NCBI GenBank assembly: GCA_038204505.1
Contig: JBBRCV010000216.1
Span: 1 to 9,746 of the forward strand
Origin: Timaviella sp038204505
GTDB taxonomy: Bacteria > Cyanobacteriota > Cyanobacteriia > Elainellales > Elainellaceae
DNA: 9,746 nucleotides
Direction: 5' to 3'
Position 1 is the first letter of the stretch; every line of letters starts with the position of its first letter. The translations under genes were made by a program, and so were the position numbers. Under the pieces are notes generated by a model. That model made no database searches, was not told the DNA's origin, and saw only the letters and a list, made by a program, of their open reading frames with translations. This document shows, in pieces, positions 6,491 through 9,746 of the stretch.

Positions 6491-8341
6491 ATGCAAACGC
6501 GCAATGCCCCCAACGCCCTCAGCAACGCCCAAAACATTGGCAACCTTAACGGCGAAGCAGACTATCGCAGCCAAGGCAGCAGTAAACAAATCTATCGCTT
6601 CAGCCTCAACCGCTCCAGTCGGCTCAATTTTTCTCTCGATCAAGTCAGCGGTAAATCCAGCTTGCAGTTGCTTAAGTCTGATGGCTCGGAGCTGAAAAGG
6701 GCGAAGGATAGTCGCAAGCAAGCCTTTGATAGTCGGTTAAAGTCGGGCGATTACTATGTGCAGGTGGCAACTGGGAGCAACGCTCACTATAAGCTAAACC
6801 TCAAGGGCGTAGGGCAGGCGATCGATGCTGGCGATGATCTGAGTGCAGCGCTAGATGCTGGAACCCTGAGTGGAGTTAAGCGAACATTTCGGCAGCGGGT
6901 GGGGGGTCTTGGCGATCGCCAAGACTTTTACCAAATTAATTTAGCAACTGATGGTGCGGTTGATCTGTCGCTGCGTAATTTGCGTCGAGATGCAGACTTG
7001 ATGCTGTTGAATGAAAATGGCGATGAACTAGCGCGATCGTCAACCGATGGGCGATCGAATGAGTCGATTCGGCAGGCGTTAAAAGCTGGGACTTATTTTG
7101 TCCAAGTCTCTCCATTTGCGTCGCGGGTTAAGTACACGCTGGCGATGGCGGCAGACAGTTCGGGCGCGATCGTATCTAATCCAGTGGTGAGTAATCTACC
7201 CAGTAATCCCAGCGGTAACCCTAGTAGTAATTTTAGCGGTAATTCCAGCAGTACACAAAGTTCGCCCATCTTTTCACAATCTGGTCAAGTCAGTACAGCA
7301 AAGAGCAGCAATTTTTATGGCTTTAGCGTTAATCAATCGGGTGTGTTTACCGCTGATTTAACAGGGTTGACGGGCGATGCTGATGTGCGACTGGTGCAGG
7401 ATACTAACAGTAATGGCGCGATCGATCAGGGTGAAGTTTTAGCTTGGCAGTGGGAGCGAGGGACAGGCAATGAGTCGATTCGTAAGTTTGTAGGAACGGG
7501 TAATTATTTATTGCAGGTGATGAACTACAACAATCAAACTGCCAACTACAGCGTCAATACAAACTTTACAGCGGCGGCGAGTGATGACAAACAGTTTTCA
7601 ATTCGGCTGAATTATGGAACAGGGTTAGAAAGCGTTAACAATAGCGTGAGAGGGGCGATCGCCCAAGCGGCAAAAGTTTGGGAAAACGTAATTTCCTACA
7701 GCAGTTTCAACGGAACCCATACCCTAGATGTCGATGTGGTTGGCGAAGCGAACGCCGACACCTGGTACGCGGCTGCCACCAACAAACAGGGCGTTCCCGA
7801 TAAAACCAATAAGTGGATGCCGACCACGGGCAGAGTTCGCATCAACACCAACTACGCCAACACCTTCAACAGTAACCCTGAATATTTAACCGCTATCCTC
7901 ACCCACGAGTTTGCTCATATATTGGGCATTGGCACACTTTGGGAAAACGATGGACGAAACTTAGTCAATACCAAAAACGATACTTACGTCGCTGATAGCT
8001 ATGCGGGCAGTGTCTACGGTGATTTGACGGGCACCTTTACCCCCACTGCCGTCCCCCTTTCTAAAGACAAAGATTCTGCTGGAAAATCAATCTATGGGCA
8101 CTGGAGCGAAGCCGTTTTTGGCAATGAATTACTCACTCCAGAAGCAGAAGGCGCAGGCATTAAAATCCCGCTTAGCCAACTGACGATCGCCTCCCTACGT
8201 GACATCGGCTGGAACGTTAACTATGGTGCTGCCGAACCTTTCTCCCTCTCAAAAACTACCAGCCCCATCAACAATACGATCTCCAGCAATATAATCTCCA
8301 GCAATACAATCTCCAGCTTGCCTCCTGGTTCCGATGGCTAA
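6491..8341 (+). CDS. PPC-domain protein with leishmanolysin-like (M8) metalloprotease domain
   Basis: The 616-residue protein has three PPC-like beta-sandwich domains (about 5-107, 113-220, 258-358) and a C-terminal zinc protease domain (about 366-584). PPC is the bacterial pre-peptidase domain found on secreted peptidases. The zinc site is HEFAHILGIGTLW with H472, E473 and H476; the third ligand is H537 in GHWSEAVFGNELLTP, as in leishmanolysin-type M8 peptidases. The closing LTIASLRDIGWNVNYGAAEPF is also typical. PPC2 and PPC3 are joined by an Asn/Ser/Pro linker (about 229-258). PPC3 carries an EF-hand-like loop, DTNSNGAIDQGE (304-315). The tail (595-609) is a threefold 15-nt repeat. AAAAGGA at 6475-6481 sets the start. 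No Sec signal peptide is visible, although homologues act outside the cell. L548 replaces the expected Met-turn methionine. Confidence 0.85.
   Translation: MQTRNAPNALSNAQNIGNLNGEADYRSQGSSKQIYRFSLNRSSRLNFSLDQVSGKSSLQLLKSDGSELKRAKDSRKQAFDSRLKSGDYYVQVATGSNAHYKLNLKGVGQAIDAGDDLSAALDAGTLSGVKRTFRQRVGGLGDRQDFYQINLATDGAVDLSLRNLRRDADLMLLNENGDELARSSTDGRSNESIRQALKAGTYFVQVSPFASRVKYTLAMAADSSGAIVSNPVVSNLPSNPSGNPSSNFSGNSSSTQSSPIFSQSGQVSTAKSSNFYGFSVNQSGVFTADLTGLTGDADVRLVQDTNSNGAIDQGEVLAWQWERGTGNESIRKFVGTGNYLLQVMNYNNQTANYSVNTNFTAAASDDKQFSIRLNYGTGLESVNNSVRGAIAQAAKVWENVISYSSFNGTHTLDVDVVGEANADTWYAAATNKQGVPDKTNKWMPTTGRVRINTNYANTFNSNPEYLTAILTHEFAHILGIGTLWENDGRNLVNTKNDTYVADSYAGSVYGDLTGTFTPTAVPLSKDKDSAGKSIYGHWSEAVFGNELLTPEAEGAGIKIPLSQLTIASLRDIGWNVNYGAAEPFSLSKTTSPINNTISSNIISSNTISSLPPGSDG
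6906..6925. repeat. Perfect 20-bp palindrome centred on HIP1
   Basis: GTCTTGGCGATCGCCAAGAC equals its own reverse complement and has GCGATCGC at its centre. It lies inside the second PPC domain of the protease gene. HIP1 itself explains only the inner 8 bp; the outer arms extend the symmetry by 6 bp on each side. Confidence 0.9.
8273..8317 (+). repeat. Three tandem 15-nt units at the end of the protease gene
   Basis: AATACGATCTCCAGC, AATATAATCTCCAGC and AATACAATCTCCAGC follow each other without gap and in frame, coding NTISS-NIISS-NTISS just before the C-terminus. The units differ at two positions. Copy number is likely to vary between strains by slippage. Confidence 0.92.
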
Positions 8342-8484
8342 TTATTCGCTGCGGTTGCGCTTATCACATGGCACAAGCCAGCGGACTAAACACCCTCGGA
8401 TCGTCTCGTTTGAGTGATGTTATTGGGGCTTAGGGATTAATAATTGCCCTTTCTAGGGCGTTGGCATTGTAGGGTATTAGGGTT

Positions 8485-9201
8485 ATGGCTTTCAACTCTT
8501 TATCTCACCCTCAACTCATGGCACGCGGCGACCAAATCTATGTGATGCGCCCCTTAGCGGGACTAGATAGTTTATACCAACACCACGGAATTGACTGCGG
8601 CGATGGTACGGTAATCCATTACTACAAGCCTGGAGAAGCAGAGATTAGCAGGACTTCTTACGAGACCTTTGCTCAAGGTAAACCTGTTTATACTAAACAC
8701 TACACCACCTCTTACGTGCCCGATGTCGTAATTGAGCGGGCAGAAAGTCGGTTGGGTGAACGGCGGTACAGTCTATTAACAAACAACTGCGAACATTTTG
8801 CAACTTGGTGCAAGATTGGAGAAAGTGGATGTGTCCAGCTTGCTGGGTTAGATGTGGAGCTATTGAAGCAGTTTGATCGAGGGTTCATTGAACAAGAGGC
8901 GCAGGGCAATCCGGTAGCAGCGATGGAGCAGTTCCGTCTGGCGCTAGGAAATCTGGCGATCGCCCACTCCGAGATTCAAACCCAGCTTACCCAGGCTCAA
9001 AAAGAAATGGATACCTGGCAGCGTGCCGCCCAACTTGCCCTCAAACAAGGCAAAGAGCCACTGGCACGCGCAGCGCTGGAACGACGATATCCATTTAAAC
9101 GCAAGGTTCAGGATTTGCAGCAACAGGTGCTAGAACTGGTCGCGTTGCAACAGTCAATTGAGCGCGATCGTCAAGCTTTGAAACAGAGTGCGATCGTTTA
9201 G
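8485..9201 (+). CDS. LRAT/NC-domain protein fused to a PspA/IM30-like helical hairpin
   Basis: Residues about 12-120 form an NC (LRAT-like, permuted NlpC/P60) domain, a fold of thiol acyltransferases and phospholipases acting on lipids. GDQIYV is followed by YQHHGIDCGDGTVIHYY and NNCEHFATWCK. Aligned with H-rev107 (YRHWAIYVGDG..VVH, NCEHF), the triad would be H33, H45 and C102. Residues about 140-230 are long charged helices, with LALGNLAIAHSEIQ, QAQKEMDTWQRAAQLALK and GKEPLARAALERR. These match helices 2-3 of PspA/IM30 (Vipp1), e.g. AKLALTNGEENLAREAL. The N-terminal amphipathic helix of PspA is absent. A membrane-surface lipid-modifying role is inferred. The start at 8485 has AGGG at 8471-8474. 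Homologues may begin at MARGDQIYV (ATG 8518), but that ATG has no ribosome-binding site. It is a single gene 143 nt after the protease gene; that gap holds nothing I recognise. Confidence 0.82.
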   Translation: MAFNSLSHPQLMARGDQIYVMRPLAGLDSLYQHHGIDCGDGTVIHYYKPGEAEISRTSYETFAQGKPVYTKHYTTSYVPDVVIERAESRLGERRYSLLTNNCEHFATWCKIGESGCVQLAGLDVELLKQFDRGFIEQEAQGNPVAAMEQFRLALGNLAIAHSEIQTQLTQAQKEMDTWQRAAQLALKQGKEPLARAALERRYPFKRKVQDLQQQVLELVALQQSIERDRQALKQSAIV

Positions 9202-9230
9202 AGTGAGGAGCAGCATACGCTTTTCAAAGG

Positions 9231-9449
9231 TTAGCCGTGAAAGACTTCATTGAGATCTCTCACATTGTTGGTTGTAATATCTGTTTCCGCTTGAGAAATT
9301 AGACGATCCAATTTTCCTGATGCTACATCTGATTCAATTTGCTTATCCCACGCATCATCAAGATAATCTTGCAGCCATTTCGCAAGGTTACGAACTTCAC
9401 TTTCTGGTAATTGCTTGATCGCAGATTCAACTTCTAGTCGAGTCGTCAT
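9231..9449 (-). CDS. Small antitoxin-like protein, apparently without its toxin
   Basis: The 72-residue acidic protein MTTRLEVESAIKQLPESE... resembles small cyanobacterial antitoxins encoded before RelE/ParE-type toxins. An N-terminal helical dimer/DNA-binding part (LEVESAIKQLPESEVRNLAKWLQDYLDDAWDKQIESDV) is followed by a toxin-wrapping tail (SGKLDRLISQAETDITTNNVRDLNEVFHG). The frame stays open upstream to ATG 9533 (100 residues), but I choose ATG 9449 for three reasons. GGAG lies 6 nt before it, a TATAAT box lies inside the longer version, and family members as I recall them start with MTTRLEVE. No toxin follows: downstream on this strand, 29 nt after the stop, is the 3' end of the convergent NC-domain gene. 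Family assignment is by resemblance. Confidence 0.7.
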   Translation of the reverse strand: MTTRLEVESAIKQLPESEVRNLAKWLQDYLDDAWDKQIESDVASGKLDRLISQAETDITTNNVRDLNEVFHG

Positions 9450-9455
9450 AGAATA

Positions 9456-9459
9456 CTCC
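9456..9459 (-). promoter_or_regulatory. Ribosome-binding site fixing the antitoxin start at 9449
   Basis: On the minus strand GGAG ends 6 nt before the ATG at 9449-9447. The ATG at 9533 has no comparable site, so translation most likely starts at 9449. Confidence 0.65.
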
Positions 9460-9504
9460 ATACGTCGAATCTCACTTAAATATTGCCAATTAGGGCTTGA
9501 AAGA

Positions 9505-9510
9505 ATTATA
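9505..9510 (-). promoter_or_regulatory. Candidate -10 box (TATAAT) of the minus-strand antitoxin gene
   Basis: A perfect TATAAT reads leftward about 55 nt before the ATG at 9449. No good -35 hexamer stands 16-18 nt upstream (ATGTGG at 17 nt), so it would need an activator or be a weak promoter. It sits where a promoter for the shorter antitoxin gene is expected. Confidence 0.4.
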
Positions 9511-9593
9511 GCTTGGAGGTCAGTGAGCCACATTTTGCTTCGAAAATAGAGTTAGCTTAAGAAGTCCCTAAATCATACTCATCTTGAATATTC

Positions 9594-9663
9594 TTGAGTC
9601 GGAAACTAGTAGTATGCCAGAGGAACTTTGCCTAGTTTAATCATTTCTGATAAGCTGACTCAA
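9594..9663. repeat. Nested inverted repeats upstream of the transposase gene
   Basis: TTGAGTC (9594-9600) is the reverse complement of GACTCAA (9657-9663). Inside it AAACTAG (9603-9609) pairs with CTAGTTT (9632-9638), CAGAG/CTTTG (9618-9622/9626-9630) can close a 3-nt loop, and ATCA/TGAT (9640-9643/9648-9651) a 4-nt loop. Together they form a branched fold. It may be subterminal structure of the IS end or an operator; the outer tip of the element is not identified. Confidence 0.45.
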
Positions 9664-9679
9664 AACTCTAGAGGGAGCC

Positions 9680-9746
9680 ATGAGTCAGAAAAAGTACATC
9701 GTCAACTTAACGAATGCTGAAGTCAACGAACTGGAAACAGTGGTCA
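9680..9746 (+). mobile_element. Start of an IS630-family transposase gene (cut by window end)
   Basis: Only 22 codons are present: MSQKKYIVNLTNAEVNELETVV. This matches the beginning of cyanobacterial IS630-type transposases (K-K-Y-I-V-x-L-T-x-x-E-x-x-x-L-E), which continue with a helix-turn-helix and a DDE catalytic domain beyond the window. GAGGGAG at 9671-9677 is the ribosome-binding site. IS630 elements insert at TA dinucleotides, but the left inverted repeat could not be recognised without the other end. It is unknown whether the element is complete. Confidence 0.72.

Noticed and set aside
6269..6721. Open frame of 150 codons on the minus strand across the intergenic repeats and the protease 5' end
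   Set aside because: It is antisense to a well-supported gene, contains the tandem repeat read as IPCGYDEATPCGYLE, has no recognisable domain and no ribosome-binding site; a chance frame over repeats.
8342..8484. A short frame (ATG 8368 to TAG 8433), a GCCCT-TTCT-AGGGC hairpin (8446-8459) and TTGAGT/TTAATA promoter-like hexamers before the NC-domain gene
   Set aside because: The frame has 21 codons and no ribosome-binding site, the hairpin has no T-run, and the hexamer spacing (over 20 nt) does not fit a sigma-70 promoter.
926..8965. About fourteen GCGATCGC octamers as regulatory sites
   Set aside because: They are HIP1, spread through coding and non-coding DNA of many cyanobacteria; useful for naming the host group, not as local operators.
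9450..9533. 28-residue N-terminal extension of the minus-strand antitoxin
   Set aside because: The extension lacks a ribosome-binding site and contains the TATAAT box, while GGAG precedes the inner ATG at 9449.

Overview
The window is chromosomal DNA of a cyanobacterium. Two things show this: the octamer GCGATCGC (the HIP1 element of cyanobacteria) occurs about fourteen times in under 10 kb, and the opening gene order pilM-pilN-pilO-pilQ without pilP, with an AMIN-domain secretin, is the cyanobacterial type IV pilus arrangement. The species cannot be fixed from the sequence; a filamentous Leptolyngbya-like organism is only a guess.

Positions 1-4974 hold a compact type IV pilus alignment operon: the 3' part of pilM (cut by the window edge), then complete pilN, pilO and pilQ. 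The genes abut or overlap (TAA directly followed by ATG for M/N, ATGA for N/O, a 36-nt gap with a strong Shine-Dalgarno before pilQ). The operon ends at a clear rho-independent terminator at 4946-4974. PilM is the cytoplasmic actin-like partner, PilN and PilO are the inner-membrane/periplasmic link, and PilQ is the outer-membrane secretin through which the pilus passes.

Positions about 5054-6267 are a toxin-antitoxin island. A BrnT-like toxin gene and its antitoxin gene lie between two identical 22-nt copies of the start of a VapB-like antitoxin gene, exactly 600 nt apart. This looks like a brnTA module placed in front of, or into the start of, an older vapBC operon. The vapB-like gene is intact, but the following vapC-like PIN toxin carries a single-base insertion near codon 15 and is probably dead. 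Positions 6268-6490 contain no gene but hold short hairpins and two kinds of direct repeat, some HIP1-based.

Positions 6491-8341 encode a 616-residue protein with three PPC-type beta domains followed by a leishmanolysin-like (M8) zinc protease domain. Positions 8485-9201 encode an unusual protein: an LRAT/NC-type cysteine acyltransferase or hydrolase domain joined to a helical hairpin that strongly resembles the core of PspA/IM30 (Vipp1), a membrane-remodelling ESCRT-III relative. This fusion is the most interesting gene of the window.

The end of the window holds an apparently orphan antitoxin gene on the minus strand (9231-9449) and the first 22 codons of an IS630-type transposase (from 9680), preceded by nested inverted repeats. 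Toxin-antitoxin pieces, repeats and a transposase downstream of the pilus operon mark 5.0-9.7 kb as accessory, rearranged DNA.
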